The notes below the pieces were generated by a model. The model did no database searches and was not told the origin of the DNA. It saw only the letters and a program-made list of their open reading frames with translations. The position numbers were made by a program, and so were the translations under genes. Positions 36,886 to 44,979 of a stretch of DNA of 64,000 bases are shown piece by piece; the stretch's first letter is position 1, and each line of letters opens with the position of its first letter. Origin of the DNA: Poriferisodalis sp022821985 (lineage in GTDB: Bacteria; Actinomycetota; Acidimicrobiia; Acidimicrobiales; Poriferisodalaceae); NCBI RefSeq assembly GCF_965219595.1, contig NZ_OZ244781.1:1364001-1428000 (forward strand), read 5' to 3'.

Positions 36886-38265
36886 ATGAGCAGCGCGATC
36901 GACGCACTCGAAGAAATCCGAGCCAAGACCGAGGCCGACGGCGTGGAGTTCATCTACGCCATGTTCGTGGAGATGCACGGAAAGCCGTGCGCCAAGCTGG
37001 TGCCGGTCAGCGCGCTGGAGGGCTTGTTGAGCGACGGCGCCGGCTTTGCCGGATTTGCCGCCGGCCCGATGGGCCAGGACCCCTCCAGTCCCGACATCCT
37101 GGCCCTGCCCGACCCCGCCTCGTACACCCAGCTTCCGTGGCAGCCGAACGTGGCCGCCATGCAGTGCGATCCCACCGTCGAGGGCGAGCTGTGGCCGTAT
37201 GCGCCGCGGGTGGTCCTGCGCCGGGCGCTGGAAGCAGCGGCCGAGCGCAACCTGGTGCTCAAGTGCGGCGTGGAGGCCGAGTACTCGCTGGTGGTGCGTA
37301 ACGAGGACGGCTCGCTGGCCGTGGCCGACGAGCGCGACAACTTGACGCTACCCTGCTACGACGCCCGGGGCCTCACCCGGATGCTCCCGCACCTTGAGGC
37401 GGTGTCGAAGAACCTCGACGCCATGGGGTGGGGCAACTACGCCAACGACCACGAGGACGCCAACGGCCAGTACGAGCAGAACTGGCTGTACTCAGACGCT
37501 CTGACCACCGCTGATCGGCTGATCCTGTTCCGCCTGATGGTGCACACGCTGGCGCAGCGCGACGGCCGCTACGCCACCTTCATGCCCAAGCCGTTTGCCG
37601 ACAAGACCGGCAATGGGCTGCACACCCACCTGAGCCTGTGGACCGCTGACACCGACGATCCGTTGTTCATCGGCGGCACGGCCGGCGGGCCAGACACCAA
37701 GGGCCTGGGCCTGAGCGAACTCGCCTACCAGTTCGTGGGCGGGCTGCTGCGCCACGCCCGCTCGCTGGTGGCGGTGGTGTGCCCGATCGTCAACTCCTAC
37801 AAGCGCATGGGTGTCGGCGCGCCCACCTCGGGTGCCACCTGGGCGCCGGCCTATGCGGCATACGGCGGCAACAACCGCACCCAGATGATCCGCGTCCCTG
37901 AGCCCGACCGGATCGAGATCCGCCTGGGCGACGGGGCCGCCAACCCGTACCTGATGTTCGCCGCGTACCTGGCCTGCGGGCTCGACGGCATCGACAACGG
38001 CATCGATCCGGGCGAGCCCAACATGGACAACCTGCACGCCATGTCTGCCGAAGACGTGGCGGCGAAGGGGATCGCCGTGCTGCCGCCCACGCTGCTGCAC
38101 GCCGCCGAGGAAATGGCGACCTCTGATGTACTCGCCGCTGGACTGGGCGACACCGCCGAGGGTCCCTATCGCGACTACTTCGTACAAACCAAGAAGGCAG
38201 AGTTTTTGGCGCACCACAGCGTCGTCACCGCCGGCGAGGTCGACCAGTACCTCACCCTGTTCTGA
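36886..38265 (+). CDS. glnT: Glutamine synthetase-like ligase (GlnT / gamma-glutamylmethylamide synthetase type)
   Basis: 459 residues. Glutamine synthetase landmarks are present: 'VEAEYSLV' (metal ligand), 'NGLHTHLSLW' (G-x-H-x-H-x-S-L), 'NSYKRMGVG' and 'PEPDRIEIRLGDGAANPYL'. No adenylylation-site tyrosine loop is visible, as in GlnT and GmaS. Together with the divergent glxBCD genes this matches the known pairing of GlnT/GmaS with a split glutamate synthase, so the substrate may be glutamate plus ammonia or an amine. The two options cannot be separated from sequence alone. Confidence 0.85.
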   Translation: MSSAIDALEEIRAKTEADGVEFIYAMFVEMHGKPCAKLVPVSALEGLLSDGAGFAGFAAGPMGQDPSSPDILALPDPASYTQLPWQPNVAAMQCDPTVEGELWPYAPRVVLRRALEAAAERNLVLKCGVEAEYSLVVRNEDGSLAVADERDNLTLPCYDARGLTRMLPHLEAVSKNLDAMGWGNYANDHEDANGQYEQNWLYSDALTTADRLILFRLMVHTLAQRDGRYATFMPKPFADKTGNGLHTHLSLWTADTDDPLFIGGTAGGPDTKGLGLSELAYQFVGGLLRHARSLVAVVCPIVNSYKRMGVGAPTSGATWAPAYAAYGGNNRTQMIRVPEPDRIEIRLGDGAANPYLMFAAYLACGLDGIDNGIDPGEPNMDNLHAMSAEDVAAKGIAVLPPTLLHAAEEMATSDVLAAGLGDTAEGPYRDYFVQTKKAEFLAHHSVVTAGEVDQYLTLF

Positions 38266-38277
38266 GAGGATGAGCCC

Positions 38278-38910
38278 ATGAGTGCATCGGATGCCGCGGA
38301 GAACAGGGCTTCGGAGCGAGCCGCAGTGGTCGCGGACGCGATGGACGACATTGCCAAGATCGATGCGCATGGCCGTGAGCACGGCGGCATCGACCGGGCC
38401 GGCATCGCCCGCATCAAGGAACGGCTGCTGGAGCTCGCCACCCACGAGCACCTGTTTCCGGCGGAGGATTTCCCGGCTCCTGACAGCGAGCGCGGCTCGT
38501 TCAACTACCGGCTCGCACAGAACGACGACGGCACGCTGGCGCTGTATGTCCAGAGCGTGGGTGTCGGCACGTCCGCGCCGCCGCATGAGCACCTCACCTG
38601 GGCGGTCATCGTGGGCATGCGCGGACAGGAGCTGAACCGCTTCTACGACTGCTGCGCCGGCGAGGGCGAGCCGCACGTCGAACGCGAGGAGGTGGTCGAG
38701 CGCGGCACCGGCGTCGCGATGCTCGGTCACGACGTGCACTCGATTCACATCGAGGGCGCCTCGGCCAACTTCCACTGCTACGGGCTGGCCATGGAGAACA
38801 TGACCGGTCGCCGCTACTGGAACGCCGAAGAAGGCGAGTGGCGGATCTTCACCGACACGAGCAGCGTCATCGAGGCCCGCCCAGGCCATCCGGCGACGGC
38901 CGCTGCCTGA
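38278..38910 (+). CDS. Cysteine dioxygenase-like cupin
   Basis: 210 residues. The cupin metal site fits thiol dioxygenases: H103-x-H105 in 'PPHEHLTWAVIVG' and H157 in 'HSIHIEG', 52 residues later, the same spacing as in mammalian cysteine dioxygenase (His88 to His140). The Cys that forms the Cys-Tyr cross-link there has no obvious counterpart, as in many bacterial forms. The enzyme would oxidise a thiol to a sulfinate with O2 and Fe(II). It lies 12 bases after the glnT-like gene and 6 bases before the rhodanese gene, so the three form one operon. Confidence 0.75.
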   Translation: MSASDAAENRASERAAVVADAMDDIAKIDAHGREHGGIDRAGIARIKERLLELATHEHLFPAEDFPAPDSERGSFNYRLAQNDDGTLALYVQSVGVGTSAPPHEHLTWAVIVGMRGQELNRFYDCCAGEGEPHVEREEVVERGTGVAMLGHDVHSIHIEGASANFHCYGLAMENMTGRRYWNAEEGEWRIFTDTSSVIEARPGHPATAAA

Positions 38911-38916
38911 GCCGTC

Positions 38917-40185
38917 ATGGCCGACGTACGGGCCATTTCGGCGCGCGAGTTGATGGAGCGGCATCGAGGGCTGCTGCGCGGCGACGGCACCGAGCTGGCG
39001 CTGATCGATGCTCGCGAGCCCACCGAATTCACCCAACGCCACTTGCTGTACGCAGCGAGCCTGCCGCTCAGCCATGTGGGTCTCGAAGTATCAGCGCGCA
39101 TCCCACGGCTGGGCACGTCGGTGGTGATCTGTGACGACGGCGGGGGAGAGGCCGCTGCCGTCGCCTTGGAGCTCACGGTGCTCGGCTACAGCGACACGGT
39201 CGTGCTCGACGGCGGCATTGACGCGTGGGCGGCCGCGGGCGGCGAGCTGTACTCGGGCATCAACGTGCCCTCCAAGCTGTTCGGCGAACTGGTCGAGGAG
39301 CACTTCGACACACCGCACGTGACTGCGACCGAGCTGGCGGGCTGGCTGGCCGACGGCCGGGACTTGGTGGTGGTGGACTCGCGTACTCGCCGGGAGTTCA
39401 ACCGCATGAGCATCCCGACCGGGCGGTCGTGCCCGGGCGGTGAGCTGGTGCGGCGGGTGGGTGACCTGATCGATGACGGCACCACGGTGGTCGTCAACTG
39501 CGCCGGGCGGACCCGCAGCATCATGGGCGCGCAGTCGCTCCGCTCGGCCGGGCTGCCCAACGCCGTCTTCGCACTGAAGGACGGCACGATGGGCTGGGAG
39601 CTGGCCGGCCTTGAGCTGGAGCATGGCCGCGACGAGCTGGCCCCCGAACCGAGCGAGGCCAGTCGGGCCCATGCCACGGCGGCCGCGCAGGTGGTGGCTG
39701 AGCGCTGCGGGGTTCGGACGGTCGACCGTGCCCACCTCGACGAGTGGCTGGCCGATGCCACGCGTACCACCTACTTCATGGACGTGCGCACGCCGGAAGA
39801 GTTCGCCGCTGGGCACTTGCGCGAGGCCACTGGCGCTCCCGGGGGTCAGCTCGTGCAGGCCACCGACGAGTATCTGGTGACCCGCGGAGCCCGGGTCGTG
39901 CTGGCCGACGGCGACGGCATCGGCGCCACCATGACGGCCTCGTGGCTCATCCAGATGGGCTGGGATGCCTGCGTGCTGGAATCCTCCTGGCTCGACGATG
40001 CCGCGCTCCTCCAGAGCGCCAGCGACGAGACCGCAGCCGCGATCCGTTCACGCCAGCCGCCACTGCCCTACGACCCGACCGACGCTGAGGTGGCACGCGC
40101 CGCGATGGAGGCCTACTTGGTCTGGGAGGTCGCTCTGCCCGACCAGTACGCCCGCGACGACCTGGTCGAATTCCGTTTCTGCTAG
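38917..40185 (+). CDS. Three-domain rhodanese-like sulfurtransferase
   Basis: 422 residues with three rhodanese folds: about 5-112 ('LIDAREPTEF'), 133-235 ('VVDSRTRREFNRMSIPTG') and 268-365 ('FMDVRTPEEFAAGHL'). Only domain 2 has a clear active-site loop, C195-A-G-R-T-R-S. Domain 1 has C72 in an acidic loop (C-D-D-G-G-G), and domain 3 has Asp where Cys is expected. It may move sulfane sulfur or release sulfite. The upstream thiol dioxygenase-like gene suggests cysteine or sulfinate metabolism. A C-terminal tail of ~55 residues is not rhodanese. Confidence 0.87.
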   Translation: MADVRAISARELMERHRGLLRGDGTELALIDAREPTEFTQRHLLYAASLPLSHVGLEVSARIPRLGTSVVICDDGGGEAAAVALELTVLGYSDTVVLDGGIDAWAAAGGELYSGINVPSKLFGELVEEHFDTPHVTATELAGWLADGRDLVVVDSRTRREFNRMSIPTGRSCPGGELVRRVGDLIDDGTTVVVNCAGRTRSIMGAQSLRSAGLPNAVFALKDGTMGWELAGLELEHGRDELAPEPSEASRAHATAAAQVVAERCGVRTVDRAHLDEWLADATRTTYFMDVRTPEEFAAGHLREATGAPGGQLVQATDEYLVTRGARVVLADGDGIGATMTASWLIQMGWDACVLESSWLDDAALLQSASDETAAAIRSRQPPLPYDPTDAEVARAAMEAYLVWEVALPDQYARDDLVEFRFC

Positions 40186-40323
40186 CGAACCCATCGCGTC
40201 TACGCTGGCCGATACGAGCGGGGCGGACCCAGCGCACGGCTCATGTTGTTGGAATGGGTCCGTCCCGCCGTGCGTACAGGGCAGGGGTGGGTGTGGCCTG
40301 CTTGGTTGCCCACGCGGCGACGA

Positions 40324-40701
40324 TCAGTCAGGCGGCACTTCGACTAGCCGGTCAATCTTGGATTCGATCCGGTCGATTTTGGTCTCGACGCCGTCGACTC
40401 TGGATTCGATGCCGTCGACTTTGGATTCGATCCGGTCGATTTTGGTCTCGACGCCGTCGACTCTGGATTCGATGCCGTCGACTCTGGATTCGATGCCGTC
40501 GACTTTGGATTCGATCCGGTCGACTTTGGTCTCGACGCCGTCGATCCGGTGAGTGAGGCGTGCCTCTGCCGCACCCACGGTGCCAGCGATCTCGCCTCGC
40601 AGAACGCGCACGGCGTCGGCGACGTAACGTTCGACTTCAGGCTTCAGCCCGTTGACCGAACGTTCAAGGTCTTCAAGAGTTGCATACTCAATAACTGCCA
40701 T
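40324..40701 (-). CDS. Small coiled-coil protein with exact heptad repeats
   Basis: 125 residues. The N-terminal ~55 residues ('MAVIEYATLEDLERSV', 'VERYVADAVRVLRGEIAG') are ordinary. Then nine or more seven-residue units of the form I-D-x-I/V-E-S/T-K/R run to near the C-terminus. Each heptad puts Ile/Val at the a and d positions of a coiled coil. No signal peptide, membrane segment or enzyme motif is seen. The start at 40701 follows GGTGG. Function unknown; it could be an oligomerising tether or length-measuring rod. Confidence 0.7.
   Translation of the reverse strand: MAVIEYATLEDLERSVNGLKPEVERYVADAVRVLRGEIAGTVGAAEARLTHRIDGVETKVDRIESKVDGIESRVDGIESRVDGVETKIDRIESKVDGIESRVDGVETKIDRIESKIDRLVEVPPD
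40351..40539. repeat. Nine 21-base tandem repeats
   Basis: Nine exact-length 21-base units occur in three sequence types arranged A-B-C-A-B-C-C-A-B, that is, a 63-base higher-order repeat with one extra C. Each unit encodes one heptad of the minus-strand protein. Units of the same type are nearly identical, which indicates recent expansion, and copy number can change by slippage without shifting frame. Confidence 0.9.
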
Positions 40702-40786
40702 GCCACCACCGTAGATCGAAGCGCCATGCAGGCTGCAGCGGTTTTCTTCACTGCCACGGTAACCGGCACGGGCTGCGCCAGAGTGG

Positions 40787-41665
40787 CTAGAGGTCGGCGA
40801 AGCGCTCGATGGTTTCGGCCCAGGCGCTGGCGTCGTCGGGCGTGGAGATGACCGTCTGCAGTCCGGCCATTGGTGAGACGGGCACGGCGATCCGGCTGAC
40901 GCCGCGGCGGGCCAGCTCGGGAATTTCGTCGAGGTCGGCAGGCAACTGCACCGTGATCTCCAGCGCATCGGGATCTCGGCCGTGCTCGGCGGCGGTCTGG
41001 CGCGCCAGTTCGATCAGATCCCACGGCGCACCGCGCGCCGGGAAATAGCCGTCGCCGAGGCGCCCGGCTCGCCGGGCCGCAACCTTGGAATCGCCGCCCA
41101 CGATGATCGGCACCGAGCCGTTCACCGGCTGCGGCCGGCAGTACGCCGCGTCGAAGTTGACGAACTCACCGTGGAACGTCGGCCGCTCGGCCGACCACAG
41201 CTCGCGCATCGCCGCCACATACTCGTCGGTGCGAGGACCGCGGTCGTCGAAGTGATCGCCGACGCCGATGGCCTCGAACTCCTCGCGCATCCAGCCCACG
41301 CCGATGCCCAGCAGCACCCGGCCGCCCGACATGTGGTCGAGCGTGGCGATCTGCTTGGCGCACACCACCGGGCTGTGCTGGGGCACGATCAGGATGCCGG
41401 TGCCGAAGTTGATCGTGGACGTGACGCCTGCCATGTAGGCCATCCACATGAGCGGGTCAGGCAGCAGCAGGTCTTCGACGCCGCCGGCCATCTTGCCGTC
41501 GGGACTGTAGGGGTACTGCGACTGGTAGCCCGACGGGATGACGGTGTGCTCCACCGTCCATGCCGACTCGAAGCCGGCCGCCTCGCCCGCCTGCACCAAC
41601 TCGGCGGCGAGCGCAGTGTCGGTGGCGAACTTGCCGGTGTTGCAATACCTGAGCCCAAACTTCAT
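40787..41665 (-). CDS. LLM class (luciferase-like) F420-dependent oxidoreductase
   Basis: 292 residues. The barrel start 'MKFGLRYCNTGKFA', 'SAWTVEHTVIPSGY', 'FGTGILIVPQHSPVVCAKQIATLDHMSGGRVLLGIGVGW' and 'PIIVGGDSKVAARRAGRLGDGYF' match actinobacterial F420-dependent members of the family. Substrate unknown. The start at 41665 has AGGGA upstream and the usual N-terminus. Confidence 0.9.
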   Translation of the reverse strand: MKFGLRYCNTGKFATDTALAAELVQAGEAAGFESAWTVEHTVIPSGYQSQYPYSPDGKMAGGVEDLLLPDPLMWMAYMAGVTSTINFGTGILIVPQHSPVVCAKQIATLDHMSGGRVLLGIGVGWMREEFEAIGVGDHFDDRGPRTDEYVAAMRELWSAERPTFHGEFVNFDAAYCRPQPVNGSVPIIVGGDSKVAARRAGRLGDGYFPARGAPWDLIELARQTAAEHGRDPDALEITVQLPADLDEIPELARRGVSRIAVPVSPMAGLQTVISTPDDASAWAETIERFADL

Positions 41666-41795
41666 GTCGCTGTCCCTTCCGTGCCGGCCCGTCGGTGGGC
41701 GCCGGGCCCGCAGTCTCGCGCGCGGCGCCGCCCAGCGACCGGTGGGGTGCCTTGATCCAATACCGTGCCCTCACGCCACCGGTTTCGGAGCACCC

Positions 41796-42710
41796 ATGCC
41801 GTTCTTGTCACACGTCTCAGACATCTTCGACCCGTCCCGCTGGAGCGACATCGACGGGTTCGACTTCACCGACATCACGTACCACCGCAGCAACGAGCAC
41901 GGCACGGTTCGCATCGCGTTCGACCGGCCCGATGTGCGCAACGCCTTCCGGCCGCACACCGTCGACGAGCTGTACCGGGCGCTCGACCACGCCCGCATGA
42001 CGCCCGACGTGGGCTGCATCCTGCTGACCGGCAACGGCCCCGCACCTGCCGACGGCGGTTGGGCGTTCTGCTCGGGCGGCGACCAGCGCATCCGGGGCAA
42101 GGACGGCTACCGCTACGCCGACGGTGAGACCGCGGCCGACATCGATCCGGCCCGCACCGGGCGGCTGCACATCCTCGAGTGCCAGCGGCTGATCCGCATG
42201 ATGCCCAAAGTGGTGGTCTGCGTGGCGAACGGCTGGGCGGCAGGCGGCGGGCACAGCCTGCACGTGGTGTGCGACCTGACGATCGCCTCGGCTGAGCACG
42301 CCCGCTTCCGCCAGACCGACACCAACGTGGCCAGCTTCGACGGCGGTTTCGGCTCGGCCTACCTGGCCCGCCAGATCGGCCAGAAGAAGGCCCGCGAGAT
42401 CTTCTTCCTCGGCCGCACCTACACCGCGCAGGAACGGTTCGAGATGGGCGACGTCAACGCCGTGGTGCCCCACGCCGAGCTGGAGTCGGTGGCGCTGGAG
42501 TGGGCGGCCGAGATCGTGTCGCGCTCACCCACGGCACAGCGCATGGCCAAGTTCGCGTTCAACCTCATCGACGACGGCCTGGTGGGCCAGCAGGTGTTCG
42601 CCGGCGAGGCGACCCGCCTGGCCTACGGCACCGACGAGGCCGCGGAGGGCCGTGACGCATTCCTGGAAAAGCGCGACCCCGAATACGAGCAGTTCCCCTG
42701 GCACTTCTAA
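41796..42710 (+). CDS. menB: 1,4-Dihydroxy-2-naphthoyl-CoA synthase
   Basis: 304 residues, the length of actinobacterial MenB. 'FDRPDVRNAFRPHTVDELY', 'WAFCSGGDQRIRGKDGY', 'VANGWAAGGGHSLHVVCDLTIAS', 'TDTNVASFDGGFGSAYLARQIGQKKAREIFFLGR' and the 'FLEKRDPEYEQFPWHF' end are MenB signatures. MenB closes the naphthalene ring in menaquinone synthesis. No other men genes are near, so it stands alone here. The start at 41796 has GGAG five bases upstream. Confidence 0.93.
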   Translation: MPFLSHVSDIFDPSRWSDIDGFDFTDITYHRSNEHGTVRIAFDRPDVRNAFRPHTVDELYRALDHARMTPDVGCILLTGNGPAPADGGWAFCSGGDQRIRGKDGYRYADGETAADIDPARTGRLHILECQRLIRMMPKVVVCVANGWAAGGGHSLHVVCDLTIASAEHARFRQTDTNVASFDGGFGSAYLARQIGQKKAREIFFLGRTYTAQERFEMGDVNAVVPHAELESVALEWAAEIVSRSPTAQRMAKFAFNLIDDGLVGQQVFAGEATRLAYGTDEAAEGRDAFLEKRDPEYEQFPWHF

Positions 42711-42740
42711 CGCGCCGAGTGCGCCGCGAGCCGGAGCGAT

Positions 42741-43253
42741 TCAGGCGACCCGCAGGCGCTGCATGAGCGTCACGTCGAGCCAGCGCCCGAACTTGCGCCC
42801 CACCTCCCGTTCGACACCGACGAGTTCGAAACCGTGCTTGGCGTGCAGCGCCACCGACGCAGCGCCGGCGTCGGCGATGCGGGCGAAGACCGCGTGAAAT
42901 CCGTGCTCATCGGCGAGCGCCACCAAGTCGCCGAGCAGCAGGCTGCCGACGCCGCGCCCCTGGTGGTCGCGGTGCACGTAGATGGAATCCTCGACGCTGG
43001 TCGAGTACGCCGGCCGGGTGCGGTAGGGCGACAGGCAGGCCCAGCCGAGCACCGTGCCGCTGGCCTCGGCTTCAGAGTCGTCTGGCACCGCCACTATGCA
43101 GGGGTAGGCGCCTGAATGGTCTCGCATCCACGCCGCTTGCTCGGCGGGAGAGCGGGGCACCATGTCGAATGTGGCAGTGCCGTCGGTGACCTCGCGGTTG
43201 TAGATCTCCGCAATCGCATCGGCATCGGCCATCGTGGCCAGCCGGGTCAGCAT
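42741..43253 (-). CDS. GNAT N-acetyltransferase, phosphinothricin acetyltransferase-like
   Basis: 170 residues. The acetyl-CoA loop is 'HRDHQGRGVGSLLLGDL' (R/Q-x-x-G-x-G/A), preceded by 'SVEDSIYVH', and followed by 'ALHAKHGFELVGVEREVGRKFGRWLDVTLMQ'. That set matches the Pat/Bar group of GNAT enzymes, which acetylate amino-acid-like compounds; the actual substrate is unknown. The start at 43253 (M-L-T-R-L-A-T) is the family-like one. Confidence 0.88.
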   Translation of the reverse strand: MLTRLATMADADAIAEIYNREVTDGTATFDMVPRSPAEQAAWMRDHSGAYPCIVAVPDDSEAEASGTVLGWACLSPYRTRPAYSTSVEDSIYVHRDHQGRGVGSLLLGDLVALADEHGFHAVFARIADAGAASVALHAKHGFELVGVEREVGRKFGRWLDVTLMQRLRVA

Positions 43254-43269
43254 GGCAGCGAAGCTATCG

Positions 43270-43296
43270 GGGGTCCACAGATACACTCCGGACCCC
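43270..43296. promoter_or_regulatory. Inverted repeat upstream of the tRNA cluster
   Basis: GGGGTCC (43270-43276) and GGACCCC (43290-43296) form a perfect 7-base inverted repeat around GATACACT, which could be a -10 region. It lies between the divergent acetyltransferase gene and tRNA-Thr. Confidence 0.3.
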
Positions 43297-43338
43297 ACAA
43301 TGTTCGGCGCACATCGCTGGCGATGGCGCCCGAGCGTC

Positions 43339-43411
43339 GCCCCGTTAGCTCAGTAGGCAGAGCACAGCCATGGTAAGGCTGGTGTCGCCGGTTCGATTCC
43401 GGCACGGGGCT
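43339..43411 (+). tRNA. tRNA-Thr (GGT)
   Basis: Acceptor GCCCCGT pairs with ACGGGGC. Anticodon stem CAGCC/GGCTG holds loop ATGGTAA, anticodon GGT. T-stem GCCGG/CCGGC. No CCA is encoded. Confidence 0.95.
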
Positions 43412-43434
43412 CGCCGCTACCCTGCGGCCCGCAA

Positions 43435-43511
43435 GGCGGGATAGCTCAGTTGGTCAGAGCGCACGGCTCATAATCGTGAGGTCCTGGGTTCGAGTCCCAG
43501 TCCCGCTACCA
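43435..43511 (+). tRNA. tRNA-Met (CAT)
   Basis: Acceptor GGCGGGA pairs with TCCCGCT (one terminal G-T pair). Anticodon loop CTCATAA gives CAT, and T-stem CTGGG/CCCAG is intact. CCA is encoded. The sequence resembles elongator tRNA-Met and lacks the initiator C-A mismatch and three G-C pairs in the anticodon stem. Confidence 0.93.
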
Positions 43512-43635
43512 GACTCCGCTCCAGGCGCCCCTGGACGCGACCCAGATCGCTGCCGGTAGCCTGTTGCGGCGGACATTCGCCAAGAAGGCCCGCACTGAGT
43601 GTCACCCGCGTATCGCACGCGATGCGCCGACGCTG

Positions 43636-43709
43636 AGGGCAGTAGCTCAATTTGGTAGAGCACCGGTCTCCAAAACCGGCGGTTGCGGGTTCGAGTCCCT
43701 CCTGCCCTG
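43636..43709 (+). tRNA. tRNA-Trp (CCA)
   Basis: Acceptor AGGGCAG pairs with CTGCCCT, discriminator G. Anticodon stem CCGGT/ACCGG with loop CTCCAAA gives CCA. Immediately upstream of secE, as in most Actinobacteria. Confidence 0.95.
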
Positions 43710-43804
43710 CGATTCCGCCGGCTTGGACCGCCAGCCCGGCGGACTGACCGTGCCCGAACCCCCGACAACAAGTTCCTGAGAAATCGAGGCCGGAGACACT
43801 TCCG

Positions 43805-44113
43805 ATGGCCATGAACCGACGCACACGCCGTCACCTGCAGCGTCAGGGCGAGATGGGGGCTGACGGCGCGCCCGCGGGAAGGCGCGAGCGGCGCCAGGCA
43901 GCTCCGGCATCACCGACCACCGAGCGAGCTGGACCGGCGCAGTTCGTGGGCGAGGTCCGTTCCGAGCTGAAGAAGGTGATCTGGCCGACCCGCGCCGAGA
44001 TCGTCAACTACTCGGTAGTCGTATTCATCACCATCGTGATCCTGACGGCGATGATCGCCGGATTCGATTGGATTCTGGGTGAAGGCGTCCTCCGCCTCTT
44101 CGACGTGAACTGA
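43805..44113 (+). CDS. secE: Preprotein translocase subunit SecE
   Basis: 102 residues. A basic, disordered N-terminal extension precedes the SecE core 'FVGEVRSELKKVIWPTRAEI' and one membrane helix ('VVVFITIVILTAMIAGF'). SecE clamps SecY in the translocon. The single-helix form with an extended N-terminus is usual in Actinobacteria. First gene of the secE-nusG-ribosomal run. Confidence 0.95.
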   Translation: MAMNRRTRRHLQRQGEMGADGAPAGRRERRQAAPASPTTERAGPAQFVGEVRSELKKVIWPTRAEIVNYSVVVFITIVILTAMIAGFDWILGEGVLRLFDVN

Positions 44114-44134
44114 CAAGCATCTGAGCTGACGAAC

Positions 44135-44905
44135 ATGAGCGATCTGACCGACACTCCCGCAGAGCCCGAAACCGACCCGATGGCGACCGCACGCCGGTTG
44201 CTGAGTTCCCAGACGGCCACCACCCTGATGGGTCCGGGCGCCGGGACAGCCGAGGCGACTGACACGGCAGGTGCTGCCGATGAGACCGGCGCCGTCGACG
44301 TGCTCACCGAGGACGAACTGCTGGCCGTCGACGAGCCGGAGATCGCGCGGGTCTCGCCCTACGACCGGCCGGGTCGCTGGTTCGTCGTGCACACGCAGTC
44401 GGGCTACGAGAAGAAGGTGAAGCAGAACCTCGAAGCCCGGATCGGCACATTCGACATGGAGGACCGGATTCTCGAAGTCGCCATCCCGATGGAGGACGTG
44501 ATCGAGTTCAAGGGTGGCCGCAAAGTCGTCGCCAAGAAGAAGGTCTTCCCGGGCTACCTGCTGATCCGCTGCCGTCCCAGCGACGAGGCCCACCACATGA
44601 TCCGCAGCACGCCGGGAGTGACTGGCTATGCGGGTCCGGGCGGCAAGCCGTCGCCCCTGCGTCGCAGGGAGGTGGAGGCATTCCTGGCTGAACCCGATGA
44701 CGGCCCGGAGATGCCGCGCCGCACCAAGCCGTCGATGATCTTCGAGATCGACGAGGGTGTGCGCATCAAGGAGGGCCCGTTCTCCGACTTCCAAGGTCAG
44801 GTCATCGAGATCAACGAGGAGCAGCTGAAGGTGAAGGTGCTGGTGAACATCTTCGGCCGTGAGACCCCCGTCGAGCTCGACTTCGTCCAAGTCGCAAAGA
44901 TCTGA
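44135..44905 (+). CDS. nusG: Transcription termination/antitermination factor NusG
   Basis: 256 residues. An acidic N-terminal extension of ~75 residues, typical of actinobacterial NusG, precedes the NGN domain ('RWFVVHTQSGYEKKVKQNLEAR', 'KKKVFPGYLLIRC'). The KOW domain follows ('IKEGPFSDFQGQVIEINEE'). NusG binds RNA polymerase and couples it to the ribosome or Rho. The stop codon lies inside the first copy of a 32-base tandem repeat. Confidence 0.96.
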   Translation: MSDLTDTPAEPETDPMATARRLLSSQTATTLMGPGAGTAEATDTAGAADETGAVDVLTEDELLAVDEPEIARVSPYDRPGRWFVVHTQSGYEKKVKQNLEARIGTFDMEDRILEVAIPMEDVIEFKGGRKVVAKKKVFPGYLLIRCRPSDEAHHMIRSTPGVTGYAGPGGKPSPLRRREVEAFLAEPDDGPEMPRRTKPSMIFEIDEGVRIKEGPFSDFQGQVIEINEEQLKVKVLVNIFGRETPVELDFVQVAKI

Positions 44906-44967
44906 GCCCCTGCGAGGGCCAAGCAGCACAGACCCGAGCCCCTGCGAGGGCCAAGCAGCACAGACCC
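44904..44967. repeat. 32-base tandem duplication between nusG and rplK
   Basis: Two perfect 32-base copies (44904-44935 and 44936-44967). The first contains the last two bases of the nusG stop codon. The duplicated unit is followed by GAGGAG, the rplK ribosome-binding site. The ~70-base spacer is therefore mostly made of this duplication. Confidence 0.95.
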
Positions 44968-44979
44968 GAGGAGCACCTC

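Noticed and set aside
40351..40539. CRISPR array
   Set aside because: The 21-base units are contiguous with no unique spacers and encode coiled-coil heptads. No cas genes are present.
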